From CAZBQG01 sp964493945 (lineage in GTDB: Bacteria; Pseudomonadota; Alphaproteobacteria; Rhodospirillales; UBA2165): a stretch of 26,594 nt of DNA. The position numbers and the translations under genes are program-made. Under the pieces are notes generated by a model that saw only the letters and a list, made by a program, of their open reading frames with translations, did no database searches and was not told the DNA's origin. Numbering within the stretch: position 1 is the stretch's first letter; each line of letters begins with the position of its first letter. Positions 1 through 8,006 of this stretch are shown one piece after another. The stretch is from NCBI GenBank assembly GCA_964493945.1, contig CAZBQG010000022.1, forward strand, positions 1 through 26,594, in the 5' to 3' direction.

Positions 1-63
1 TCAGAGTGAATCACAAATCAGGTAATCAAGCGAGGTAAATGGGGGCGTCCATTTTTCAGTGCG

Positions 64-324
64 GTGATTGGCGGCGATTCCGGACACGGGCTGAAGCCTG
101 ACCCGGGACCCTTGCTGGCGGCGCTCCGGGAGATGTCATCGGATGCCGGGAAGGCGGTGATGATCGGCGATACGGCCAAGGATGTGGTGGCGGCACGGGC
201 CGCGGGCACCCGGGCCATCGCCGTCACTTTCGGCTATGGCCTGGGCCCGCCCAGGGAACTGGGCGCCGATGGCCTGATCAATGATTTCGAGGAATTGCCT
301 GGCTGTCTTAGTGACTTGCCTTAA
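64..324 (+). pseudogene. 3' remnant of phosphoglycolate phosphatase-like HAD hydrolase
   Basis: The peptide carries the C-terminal half of a Gph/HAD phosphatase. It has the GGDSGHGLKPDP segment, with the conserved Lys of HAD motif III, followed by VMIGDTAKDVVAARAAG, which contains the motif IV aspartates, and a typical ending (GADGLINDFEEL). Such enzymes dephosphorylate 2-phosphoglycolate or related sugar phosphates and are normally about 220 residues. The nucleophile motif DxDGT and the cap domain are absent. The reading frame is open only from base 10, after an in-frame TGA at 7-9. The residues encoded before about base 46 do not look like the family, so the 5' part is lost, frameshifted or cut by the window edge. 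The GTG at 64 is only the first possible start. The gene converges on the flagellin gene, and the two stop codons overlap at 321-324. The family call is firm; intactness is doubtful. Confidence 0.6.
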
Positions 325-1442
325 TATCCGGCATAGCCAAACACGCCCATTGCCCGTCCCGGACCGTTGGACAGCAATTGGGTCATGTTTTCCACCAGTC
401 CGTTATTCATGGAAGCGAGCATATTTATATTATTGACGGCTAGGGCCATCTTCAACTGAGCCGCCCGGGTGGTTGCCGCAACCTCCGTGACACTTTCACG
501 CATCAGGGCTGAGACTTCTTTTTCCAGCTTGGCGATCTGGTCCGACGCCATATCCACATTCGAAGTCAAAGAGGCGGAATTGGCCTTGATGAATGCGCCC
601 CCGGCGATTGCCTTGCTGATGGCCGCTTCCACATCGGCCAGTGCAGCGGCGACTGACGCATCATCGGAAAAATCGCTGTAATAGGTGCTGTCCATGACTT
701 CCAGCCCCTGGCGGTTGACCGTGCCGGTGAGGGAGCCCGTTCCACCATAGGTGACCGCCCCGGTGTCCGCGTCATAACTGTCGACGGTCAAACCATCCGT
801 ATCAATCTCGCTGCCGGTCGGAGTCTCGCTGCCGCCAGCTGGATATTGGATAAACTTGGAGGCGTCATTATTCAGGCGCCAAATGGTTCCATCCGCTTCC
901 TCGACGGTGAAATCCGAGCCCAGATAGACCCCTTCCACTTCCAGGAAGCCGCCCGTTTTATTGTAAGGTGTGTAGAGATTGTCGGTGGCGAAGATATTGT
1001 CATCCGTATTGCCGATCAGATTGATTGAACGGTAATTGACCGTCTGATTGGCGCCGTCGGCCTTGGCATTGATGTCGGCCAGCTTTGCGTCGAATTCGGC
1101 GGCGGCGGCGGCGCGCTCATCGGCGGTCGAGCTGGCGGAAAGACCAAACAATGTGGTCTGCATCTCGCCCAGATATTTATCGATAAATTCGATGGCGCTG
1201 CGCGCTTTGGTCAGCGCGCTGGTGGCATCGGCGACCCGCTCCTTGAAGGTGATGAGCTTGGCCTTCTCCTGGTTGGCGCGGTACATTTTCGGGTCATTGA
1301 AATTGACCTCGTTACCCTGGCGCTCCTGCATCTGGCGTTCCATCAGGCTCCGGGTGATGTTCACCAGGGATAGCTTGGCGTCAGCACTGTTGCGGCTGAG
1401 GGCGGTGGTGATGTAGTCATTGATGCCACCGGTTTCTACCAT
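321..1442 (-). CDS. Flagellin (atypical)
   Basis: Structural subunit of the flagellar filament, exported by the flagellar type III system. The N-terminal 130 residues form the long heptad-like helices of the flagellin ND0/ND1 domain (ANQEKAKLITFKERVADATS, ARSAIEFIDKYLGEM), followed by the NYRSINLIG equivalent of the usual NG-x-LL turn. The middle (D2/D3-like) is rich in Gly, Asp and Thr. The C-terminal coil (AAQLKMALAVNNINMLASM) matches the CD0 region. The protein has about 373 residues from ATG 1442. ATG 1454 is an alternative, since the purine-rich AAAAAAGGA lies close to it; the frame is open to 1517 but that extension does not look like flagellin. Unusually, about 20 residues including NGPGRAMGVFGYAGY extend beyond the normal C-terminal coil end. 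No other flagellar genes are nearby and no clear sigma-28 site was found upstream. It could be a flagellin-like or hook-associated paralogue. Confidence 0.8.
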   Translation of the reverse strand: MVETGGINDYITTALSRNSADAKLSLVNITRSLMERQMQERQGNEVNFNDPKMYRANQEKAKLITFKERVADATSALTKARSAIEFIDKYLGEMQTTLFGLSASSTADERAAAAAEFDAKLADINAKADGANQTVNYRSINLIGNTDDNIFATDNLYTPYNKTGGFLEVEGVYLGSDFTVEEADGTIWRLNNDASKFIQYPAGGSETPTGSEIDTDGLTVDSYDADTGAVTYGGTGSLTGTVNRQGLEVMDSTYYSDFSDDASVAAALADVEAAISKAIAGGAFIKANSASLTSNVDMASDQIAKLEKEVSALMRESVTEVAATTRAAQLKMALAVNNINMLASMNNGLVENMTQLLSNGPGRAMGVFGYAGY

Positions 1443-1644
1443 TGTAACATCCATCCTTTTTTGCGCAGTCCGATATTCTACCGGAACTGGGAAGATACCT
1501 TGATCATACTGTAGCATAATTAGGGTAAAAAATCACTTAAATAGTTCCCTGGGGATAAGCCTTTGAAACGTAAGGATATGGCGCGTTAAAATAGGGGCCC
1601 TTAAAAATTCCGGGGGGAGCGGGAAGCGGGAGAGGATAAAGATC

Positions 1645-2340
1645 ATGAGCGAAGCGGAAACAGCCCTTATCGTCGGAGCCGGCAGCGGATTGAGCGCCGC
1701 CCTTGCCAGGCGCTTTCGTGCCGAAGGCATGGAGATCGCATTGGCGGCCCGGGATGCCGCCAAATTGGATGGACTTGTGGCCGAATTCGGTGGGCGGGCC
1801 TATTCCTGCGATGCCTCCGAGCCCGTTCAGGTCAGCGCATTGTTTGAAAATGTCGAGGCGGATTTGGACGCGCCCAGCCTGGTTGTCTATAACGCCAGCG
1901 GGCGGGTGCGGGGGCCACTAATAGAGCTTGATCCCGAAGCCGTTCTCAATTGCCTGAAAATTTCCACCTATGGCGGGTTTCTGGTGGCCCAGGCGGCGGC
2001 CCAGCGCATGGTTCCGGCCGGGCGCGGCACCATTTTGCTGACCGGTGCTTCCGCCAGCGTCAAGGGTTTCGCCAATTCATCGGCCTTCGCCATGGGCAAG
2101 TTCGGCCTGCGCGGCCTGGCCCAAAGCATGGCCCGCGAGTTGCAGCCCCAAAACATCCATGTCGCCCATATTGTGGTCGATGGAGGCATCGCCAATCCGG
2201 ACCGGGACCGGGGGGATAGGGGCGATGACGGCTTTCTTGATCCGGCGGCCATCGCCGAGAGTTATTTCCATCTTCATTCCCAGCACCGGTCTTCCTGGAG
2301 CTGGGAGATAGAGCTGCGCCCCTGGCTGGAGACATTCTGA
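1645..2340 (+). CDS. SDR-family oxidoreductase with Tyr-to-Phe active site
   Basis: Short-chain dehydrogenase/reductase fold of 231 residues, cytoplasmic. The N-terminal nucleotide-binding glycine motif is VGAGSGLSAALA (residues 10-21). The NAG-like motif is YNASG (about 84-88). The active-site segment contains the Ser (TGASAS) and Lys but reads FAMGK where classical SDRs have YxxxK, so the catalytic tyrosine is replaced by phenylalanine. The following VDGGI stretch is typical for the family. The ATG at 1645 is preceded by GAGAGGA with good spacing. The gene lies 28 bp upstream of the proline dehydrogenase gene and probably shares a transcript with it. It diverges from the flagellin gene across about 200 bp. 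The substrate is unknown. With Tyr missing it may be a non-classical reductase or a binding/regulatory protein. Confidence 0.85.
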   Translation: MSEAETALIVGAGSGLSAALARRFRAEGMEIALAARDAAKLDGLVAEFGGRAYSCDASEPVQVSALFENVEADLDAPSLVVYNASGRVRGPLIELDPEAVLNCLKISTYGGFLVAQAAAQRMVPAGRGTILLTGASASVKGFANSSAFAMGKFGLRGLAQSMARELQPQNIHVAHIVVDGGIANPDRDRGDRGDDGFLDPAAIAESYFHLHSQHRSSWSWEIELRPWLETF

Positions 2341-2368
2341 TCCTTTATTTAAGCGAGCCCAAAAACCT

Positions 2369-3304
2369 ATGAGCCTCATGCCCGGAAGGCTGGCCGGCAA
2401 GCTGGCCAAAGCCAATCCCCTGTCCCGGCGCATGGCCAAACGCCTCACCGCCGGAAGCGAGACCGAGGGCGCGCTGGAGCAGGCCGCCCGTCTCACCGGA
2501 GAAGGGTTTCATGTATTGCTTCATTACCTGCCCGATCCCGGTGGGGAGCCCGAGGAGCAGGTGGGCGGCCATTTCGGCGCCCTGGCCGAAGGGATGAACG
2601 GGCTGGCGGCCGAGGGCCTGGATGTCTATGTCTCAGCCAGCCTCAGCCAGATGGGTGGAATGCTTTCCGATGAAGCGTTGGAACGCAATGCGGCGCGCCT
2701 GGGCGAACATCTGGTGGACCGGACCAATGCTTCGGCCAGGAGTTCCAAAAAGCCCGAAGAGGAACACCATTGCCTGATGCTGGAGACGGAAGACTATGAC
2801 AGTGTGGAGCGCACCGTCGCCTTGCGTTCCCGCCTGGCCCGCCATGGGGTGCCGGCGGGCATCACCTTGCAGGCCAATCTGCACCGCAGCATCGATGATC
2901 TGAGGGCCCAGATCGCCGAGCGGGCCAGCATCCGTCTGGTCAGGGGCGGTCATCCCCAGAAAAAAGAAGAGCTGGGCATGAGTGACCATGATGAAATTAC
3001 CGGTAATTTTCTTTATCTGGCCGGCATTCTGTTTTCCGAAGATGCCATCCTCGAAGGTATTTATCCGGTCATTGCCACACATCAGGCAAGCCTGATCGAG
3101 GAAATCGAGTCCCTCACCAGCCGGGGCGGCTGGCCGGCCGGCGGCTATGAGTTTCAGTTTTATCTGGGTCTGGAGAGCGGATTGCAAAAAAGTCTGTTGG
3201 ATGCCGGTCACCGGGTGCGGGTGCAAATCCCCTTCGGCCCCGGCTGGTGGCCCTATGTGAACCACATATTGGCGACTCACCCCAAAAGCGTTTACCGGGG
3301 CTAA
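2369..3304 (+). CDS. Proline dehydrogenase (stand-alone PRODH domain)
   Basis: FAD-dependent oxidation of L-proline to 1-pyrroline-5-carboxylate, the first step of proline catabolism. The 311 residues fit a monofunctional PRODH rather than fused PutA. Recognisable blocks are ITLQANLHRS, then IRLVRGGHPQKKEE, corresponding to the RLVKGAY...E FAD/substrate region, then IYPVIATHQ, YEFQFYLGLESGLQ, and VRVQIPFGPGWWPYVNHILA near the C-terminus. In the usual motif the residue after Arg-Leu-Val is Lys, while here it is Arg. ATG 2369 was chosen; ATG 2378 is possible and no strong ribosome-binding site is visible. No P5C dehydrogenase gene is in the window. The TAA overlaps the stop of the convergent hyuB-like gene by 4 bp. 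It is 28 bp downstream of the SDR gene. Confidence 0.85.
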   Translation: MSLMPGRLAGKLAKANPLSRRMAKRLTAGSETEGALEQAARLTGEGFHVLLHYLPDPGGEPEEQVGGHFGALAEGMNGLAAEGLDVYVSASLSQMGGMLSDEALERNAARLGEHLVDRTNASARSSKKPEEEHHCLMLETEDYDSVERTVALRSRLARHGVPAGITLQANLHRSIDDLRAQIAERASIRLVRGGHPQKKEELGMSDHDEITGNFLYLAGILFSEDAILEGIYPVIATHQASLIEEIESLTSRGGWPAGGYEFQFYLGLESGLQKSLLDAGHRVRVQIPFGPGWWPYVNHILATHPKSVYRG

Positions 3305-5055
3305 GCCTCGACAGCCTGCGCCCGCAGTTTTTCGCTGGCCGCCAGATCGGGTTCCAGGTTGTCGGGATCCAGGATCACGCCATAGAGCGATTTGGCGTTT
3401 TCGATGGACACATAGCCCTGGCGCACATCCTGGCAGACCTCCTCAATGGGCCGCTCAAAGGGGGAACCGAAGCCGCCGCCGCCGCCCGAGCTGAGCCGAA
3501 ACGCCTCGCCTTGCTTCAAATGGGCGGTGAGCACCTTGGCATTGGGGAAATCATCCTTCCAATCGCCTTCAAGGCGCAGCGCCACATGGTTGCCATTGCC
3601 TTCCAGCCCTTCTTCCAGGCCCCAAGGTGCGCAATGGACCCGGTCGATCTGGGTGTTGAAGACCATATCGGTGCGGGCCTGCACCACACGCTCCACGCCA
3701 AGGCCGCCGCGCCGCTTGCCGGCGCCGCCCGAATCATCGATCAGCCGGTTATATTCCACCAGGATGGGGTATTTGGCCTCCACCTGTTCGTTGGGGCTGT
3801 TATGGGTATCGCCGTCATTGATGCAGACCGTGGCGCTCACCCCGTCCTCGGATTGCTTGGCTCCCCAGCCGCCGCCCAGGGGTCCGAAATTGCCAATATA
3901 GAATTCGGATGTGCGGGGATTGATCCCGTGAAATGAGGCGACGATCAGATCGGCATGATGGCCGGCGATAACCTGATCCGGGATGGCCGGGGCCAGGGCC
4001 TTGAACACCGTATCCACCACGGTCATGGGAAAAGTCATCCACCAGCGCATGGCGGCGGGCTTGACGGCACTCACCACCTTGCCTACCGGCACAATGGTTT
4101 TCAGGCCCCGGAAAGCACCGTCATTGATCGGATAATCGGTAGGCGACGTGATGCATTTGAAGGCCACCTGGGCACAAGCATGCCCGGTGGTGGGGCCCGA
4201 ATTGTAAAAACCCCGCACCTGGGACGCGATATCGGTCAGATCGACCGTTATTTCGTCGCCTTCGACGATCACACGTACCTTGATGGCGATGGGTTTGCCG
4301 ATTTCCACGCCATCATCATCCATATAGGATTCCGCTTCATAGACACCGTCGGGAATGGCCAGGGTTCTCGCCCGGGCCAGGCTTTCCGATTGGTCCATGA
4401 TGGTCGAGATGGCATCCAGCACGGGATCCCGCCCATAGCGTTCAATCAGTTCGAGAAAGCGTTTCTCGCCGGTCTTGACCGCCGTGATCTGAGCCCGGAG
4501 ATCGCCCATGGCGCGGCTCGGCAGGCGCACATTCATGCGGATGATGTCGGTTAGGTCTTCGTTGACCACGCCGGCGCGCTGATATTTGAGGATGGGGATT
4601 TGCAGCCCTTCGGAGAAGATATCCGTGGTCATGCCGCCCAGGGTTCCGCCGATATCCAGCCAGTGCGCCATGCAGCAGGAAAATCCGATCAACTCGCCTT
4701 CGTGGAAAATGGGCAGGGAAAAGGTCACGTGATTGAGATGGCTGCCTGTGGTATAGGCGTCATTGGTCACCAATATGTCGCCGGGCTCCAGCGCGTCGGC
4801 GCCGAAATGTTTCAGCTTGGCCTTAATGGTTTCGGCCATGCCCCGGATGAACATGGGCAGGCCCATGCCGATGGATACGGTCTCGCCCTTGGCGGTGAAC
4901 AGGCCGACGGTGAAATCCAGGGCCTCATAGATGATCATGTTATAGGCCGTACGCATGAGGTTGGTTTTCATTTCCTCGGTCACGGCAAGGACGCCGTTGC
5001 GCACGATCTCGGTGATTACCGGATCGCTGGCCGTGTCTTGTTTTGCCTGATCCAT
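3301..5055 (-). CDS. Hydantoinase B/oxoprolinase family protein (HyuB-like)
   Basis: This is the B subunit of the HyuA/HyuB ATP-dependent amidohydrolase and carboxylase superfamily (N-methylhydantoinase, 5-oxoprolinase, acetone and acetophenone carboxylases). The 584 residues are the normal length. Family hallmarks include the early MRTAYNMIIYEALDFTVGLF block, GDILVTNDAYTTGSHLNHVT, AHWLDIGG, the central GPTTGH and the Gly-rich C-terminal SSGGGGGFGSPFERP. The start was set at ATG 5055, preceded by GGGGAAG; a TTG at 5082 would add nine unconvincing residues. The ATP-binding HyuA partner, normally adjacent, is missing on both sides, so the substrate cannot be inferred. The gene diverges from the flavoprotein pair at 5188, and its stop overlaps that of proline dehydrogenase. 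The family call is secure; the reaction is not. Confidence 0.88.
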   Translation of the reverse strand: MDQAKQDTASDPVITEIVRNGVLAVTEEMKTNLMRTAYNMIIYEALDFTVGLFTAKGETVSIGMGLPMFIRGMAETIKAKLKHFGADALEPGDILVTNDAYTTGSHLNHVTFSLPIFHEGELIGFSCCMAHWLDIGGTLGGMTTDIFSEGLQIPILKYQRAGVVNEDLTDIIRMNVRLPSRAMGDLRAQITAVKTGEKRFLELIERYGRDPVLDAISTIMDQSESLARARTLAIPDGVYEAESYMDDDGVEIGKPIAIKVRVIVEGDEITVDLTDIASQVRGFYNSGPTTGHACAQVAFKCITSPTDYPINDGAFRGLKTIVPVGKVVSAVKPAAMRWWMTFPMTVVDTVFKALAPAIPDQVIAGHHADLIVASFHGINPRTSEFYIGNFGPLGGGWGAKQSEDGVSATVCINDGDTHNSPNEQVEAKYPILVEYNRLIDDSGGAGKRRGGLGVERVVQARTDMVFNTQIDRVHCAPWGLEEGLEGNGNHVALRLEGDWKDDFPNAKVLTAHLKQGEAFRLSSGGGGGFGSPFERPIEEVCQDVRQGYVSIENAKSLYGVILDPDNLEPDLAASEKLRAQAVEA

Positions 5056-5123
5056 GCCTGCTTCCCCGTTCGGATGAACCAATTCCCTGGTTAAATATCA
5101 GCCCCCCAAGTGAGCGTCAATCC

Positions 5124-5152
5124 TTGGCGGATGCCTGATCTTGTCATAAATT
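5124..5152 (+). promoter_or_regulatory. Candidate sigma-70 promoter for the flavoprotein pair
   Basis: TTGGCG (5124-5129) and TAAATT (5147-5152) are separated by exactly 17 bp and lie 36 bp upstream of the TTG start at 5188. Both boxes match only four of six consensus bases, so this is a plausible guess rather than a firm call. Confidence 0.3.
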
Positions 5153-5187
5153 AAACTAGACACGCCGGAATTGAGCAGGGGGGCAGA

Positions 5188-6537
5188 TTGGCTGATAATT
5201 TTGATGTGATGATCGCCGGGGCGGGCATGGCGGGCCTATGCGCTGCCCTGGAGGCGGCAAACGCCGGTGCGCGGGTGCTGGTTCTGGAAAAGGGCGAAAA
5301 TTGCGGTGGCAATGCGAATCTGGCCGCCGGCATGATGTTGGGTTCGTCTGATTTTGACGGGCTCCGGGCCTATATCCCGGACGGCGACGAGGTTTTGCAG
5401 CGCCTTCTTTGTGACAATTTTGAAGCGGGCATCGAGTGGCTCAAATCCCACGGTTTGCCTTTCGCCCCGCCCATAAGTTTCGGTGATTTCCGCGTCATCC
5501 ACCCGATGAATGCGGGCCAGCCCGGGGACCGATCGGACTTCTTGGCCATGCTGGCTGATAAGGCGCGGGGGGCCGGCGCCGAAATCAGGACCGGCTGTGC
5601 CCTTGAAGATTTACAAAGGGAGCCTGAAGGTTTCACCGCCTCCGGCGGGCTCGGCGCCAAATCCGTCATTTTGGCGACCGGCGGCTTTCAGGGGGACCGG
5701 GACCAGCTTCGCCGCTATATGGGGGATGGCCCGGCGGCGGGTCTGCGCATCCGCTCCATCCCCGAATGCAGTGGCGATGGGTTGCGCATGGCCCAGGCGC
5801 TGGGTGCGGCGGATTCCAACAATATGGATGCCTTCTATGGCCACACCATGGCGGATGTGCAGCTCTCCATGACCGAGTTCCAGCCAAGCACGCCTTATTT
5901 CGCCAGGAACGGCATCTTGCTCAATATGGAGGGGCGGCGTTTCGTCGATGAAGGATCGAGCCTGCTGGAAGAAGCCAACCCCCAGGCCGCCTGCCGCCAG
6001 CCGGGCGATTATTATTATTTGGTTTTCGACGCGGGCATGCTGGCCGGGCCCGCGGTTACCCATGGCGGAGCGCAAGGGTCGGACGCGCCGGTGCGCGAAA
6101 TCGACTGGATGGACCGGGCCGAACGGCTCGCCATGCCCTTGCACGAGGCGCCAAGCCTGGAAGGGCTAATCGATCATCTCGCCCAGGAAGGCCTGCCCGG
6201 TGATGCCGTGGCCGGCGAGATTGAAACCTACCGGAAGGCGGTAGCCGGTGGTACTCAGGCCCAACTGACCCCGCCCCGCATGGGCAATGTCTATCCCCTC
6301 GGGAACCCACCCTATTACGCACTCAGATGTTCCGCCGGGATCACCGCCACCTGCGGCGGCATGGGTATTGACGAGACGGGGCGGGTGCTAGCCCAAAATG
6401 GCGGGACCATCCCCGGACTCTATGGGGCGGGGATCGACGCAGGCGGCGTGTTTGGCAACCATTATGGCGGCTTTCTGGGCTGGGCCCTGGTCAGCGGGCG
6501 GATTTGCGGCGCATCTGCGGCGGCGGGGATTTTATGA
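5188..6537 (+). CDS. FAD-dependent oxidoreductase, FAD_binding_2 family (first of pair)
   Basis: Flavoprotein dehydrogenase/reductase of the fumarate-reductase, tricarballylate-dehydrogenase and 3-ketosteroid-dehydrogenase superfamily, 449 residues. The N-terminal dinucleotide fold is DVMIAGAGMAGLCAALEA with the acidic strand end VLVLEKG. ATGGF follows in the middle, and the C-terminal FAD segment GLYGAGIDAGGVFGNHYGG is typical. There is no signal peptide or haem domain, so it is probably cytoplasmic. The start is a TTG at 5188 preceded by AGGGGGG; no ATG fits as well. Its TGA overlaps the ATG of the next gene (ATGA at 6534-6537), so the two are translationally coupled. The substrate is unknown. 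The second gene is a diverged paralogue, and the pair may form a heteromer or act in sequence. Confidence 0.85.
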   Translation: MADNFDVMIAGAGMAGLCAALEAANAGARVLVLEKGENCGGNANLAAGMMLGSSDFDGLRAYIPDGDEVLQRLLCDNFEAGIEWLKSHGLPFAPPISFGDFRVIHPMNAGQPGDRSDFLAMLADKARGAGAEIRTGCALEDLQREPEGFTASGGLGAKSVILATGGFQGDRDQLRRYMGDGPAAGLRIRSIPECSGDGLRMAQALGAADSNNMDAFYGHTMADVQLSMTEFQPSTPYFARNGILLNMEGRRFVDEGSSLLEEANPQAACRQPGDYYYLVFDAGMLAGPAVTHGGAQGSDAPVREIDWMDRAERLAMPLHEAPSLEGLIDHLAQEGLPGDAVAGEIETYRKAVAGGTQAQLTPPRMGNVYPLGNPPYYALRCSAGITATCGGMGIDETGRVLAQNGGTIPGLYGAGIDAGGVFGNHYGGFLGWALVSGRICGASAAAGIL

Positions 6538-8006
6538 ATGAGGAAAGCTTCGACGTAGTCGTCGTTGGTGGCGGCGGATCAGGTCTGGCCGCCGCCCTGG
6601 GCGCCGCCGAGAACGGCGCCCGGGTCTGCGTGCTGGAAAAAGCCGATCAACTTGGCGGCACGTCGGGCATGGCCATCGGGTCTTTCACCGCCGGACCCAC
6701 ATCTTTTCAGGCAAAAGCCGGCGTGGTGGATTCGGTGGATCAGTATTTCGCCGATCTGGATATTTATGAGCATCCCGAAGGGGCGGTGGATAATCTGGAA
6801 CTGCGCAAACTGCTTTGTGAAAATGCGGGCGCTACCTTGGATTGGCTCATATCCCTGGGTCTGGTTTTTACCGGCCCCCAGCCCGAAGCACCCCACACAA
6901 GGCCCCGCATGCATAATGTGTTGCCGGGCGCGCGGGCGATCATTCACCGCTTGGCGCTGCATTGCCGAAAAAGGGGCGCGGTGCTGCTGACCGGGCAGCG
7001 GGTCGATGGGCTGATCCGTGAAGGCGGGCGCGTCACCGGCGTTCAGGTGGGCGAGCGGCGCATTATGGCGAAGCGCGCCGTCATATTGGCCAGCGGTGAT
7101 TTCAGCGCGGCGGGCGAAGCGCGCACCACCTATCTGCCGGCGACGGCGGCCGGCATGGAGGCGATCAATCCGGACAATACGGGGGATGGCCATCTGCTGG
7201 CCCAGAAGCTGGGCGCCAGCGTGCTCAACGGCCATGTGTTCAATGGCCCGGAAATCCGCTTTCCTCCGCCGGCCCAGACCTCGTTGCTGGACCGCCTGCC
7301 GCCCGGCCCCTTCATGGGCGGGCTGGTCAAACTGGCCCTCGGTCATCTGCCCCGCTGGTTGCTGCGCCCCTTGATGGCCATGTATCTAACTGCCGCCATG
7401 GCGCCCAGCCCCGTATTGTTCGAAGAGGGCGCCATTCTGATCAACAAAAAGGGCGAAAGGTTCATCGATGAGCGGGATGACCCGGCCCCTGCCATCCCCG
7501 CCCAGCCCGGCAATTCGGCGTTCATTCTGTTCGATGGGCGGCTGGCCGAGGTCTTTTCAGCCTGGCCCAAATTCATCTCCACCGCGCCTGGGATCGCCTA
7601 TGCCTATCTGGCCGATTACGCCCGCTACCGGCCCGATATTTATCACCAAGCGTCCAGCCTGGAAGCACTCGCCACCTCCATGGGAGTGCCCGCGCAGGCT
7701 TTGCAAAAGACCGTCGAGGAATATAACGCCGGGCTTTCCGCCGGACGGGCCATCGCGACGCCGCCTTTCTATGCCCTGGGTCCGGCAAAGAGCTGGATCA
7801 TGACCACCGATGGGGGCTTGGCCGTGAGCCCCATGCTTGAGGTGCTGGACGGTGATGATCAACCAATCCCCGGCCTTTTTGCGGCGGGGATCGTGGGGCT
7901 GGGCGGATTGATGATCTCCGGACATGGCCAGCATCTGGGTTGGACCTTCACGTCGGGCAGGCTGGCCGGCCAAGCCGCGGCAAAGGCCGAAGCTTTTACA
8001 AAATAA
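6534..8006 (+). CDS. FAD-dependent oxidoreductase, FAD_binding_2 family (second of pair)
   Basis: 490-residue flavoprotein of the same superfamily as the preceding gene. The N-terminal FAD motif is VVVVGGGGSGLAAALGAAE with VCVLEKA, then GGTSGMAIGSF, LASGDFS in the middle, and the C-terminal segment GLFAAGIVGLGGLMISGHGQ. The overall layout resembles 3-oxosteroid 1-dehydrogenase or fumarate-reductase-like flavoproteins. The start at ATG 6534 uses the ATGA overlap with the upstream stop and has GGGGA just before it; a TTG at 6504 would extend the frame but is less likely. The stop TAA (8004-8006) directly abuts the stop of the convergent GDSL gene with no spacer. The product is probably cytoplasmic. 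The specific substrate cannot be read from the sequence. Confidence 0.85.
   Translation: MNEESFDVVVVGGGGSGLAAALGAAENGARVCVLEKADQLGGTSGMAIGSFTAGPTSFQAKAGVVDSVDQYFADLDIYEHPEGAVDNLELRKLLCENAGATLDWLISLGLVFTGPQPEAPHTRPRMHNVLPGARAIIHRLALHCRKRGAVLLTGQRVDGLIREGGRVTGVQVGERRIMAKRAVILASGDFSAAGEARTTYLPATAAGMEAINPDNTGDGHLLAQKLGASVLNGHVFNGPEIRFPPPAQTSLLDRLPPGPFMGGLVKLALGHLPRWLLRPLMAMYLTAAMAPSPVLFEEGAILINKKGERFIDERDDPAPAIPAQPGNSAFILFDGRLAEVFSAWPKFISTAPGIAYAYLADYARYRPDIYHQASSLEALATSMGVPAQALQKTVEEYNAGLSAGRAIATPPFYALGPAKSWIMTTDGGLAVSPMLEVLDGDDQPIPGLFAAGIVGLGGLMISGHGQHLGWTFTSGRLAGQAAAKAEAFTK

Noticed and set aside
1443..1644. Sigma-28 flagellin promoter upstream of the flagellin gene
   Set aside because: I looked for TAAA-N15-GCCGATAA-like boxes on the minus strand and found no good match.
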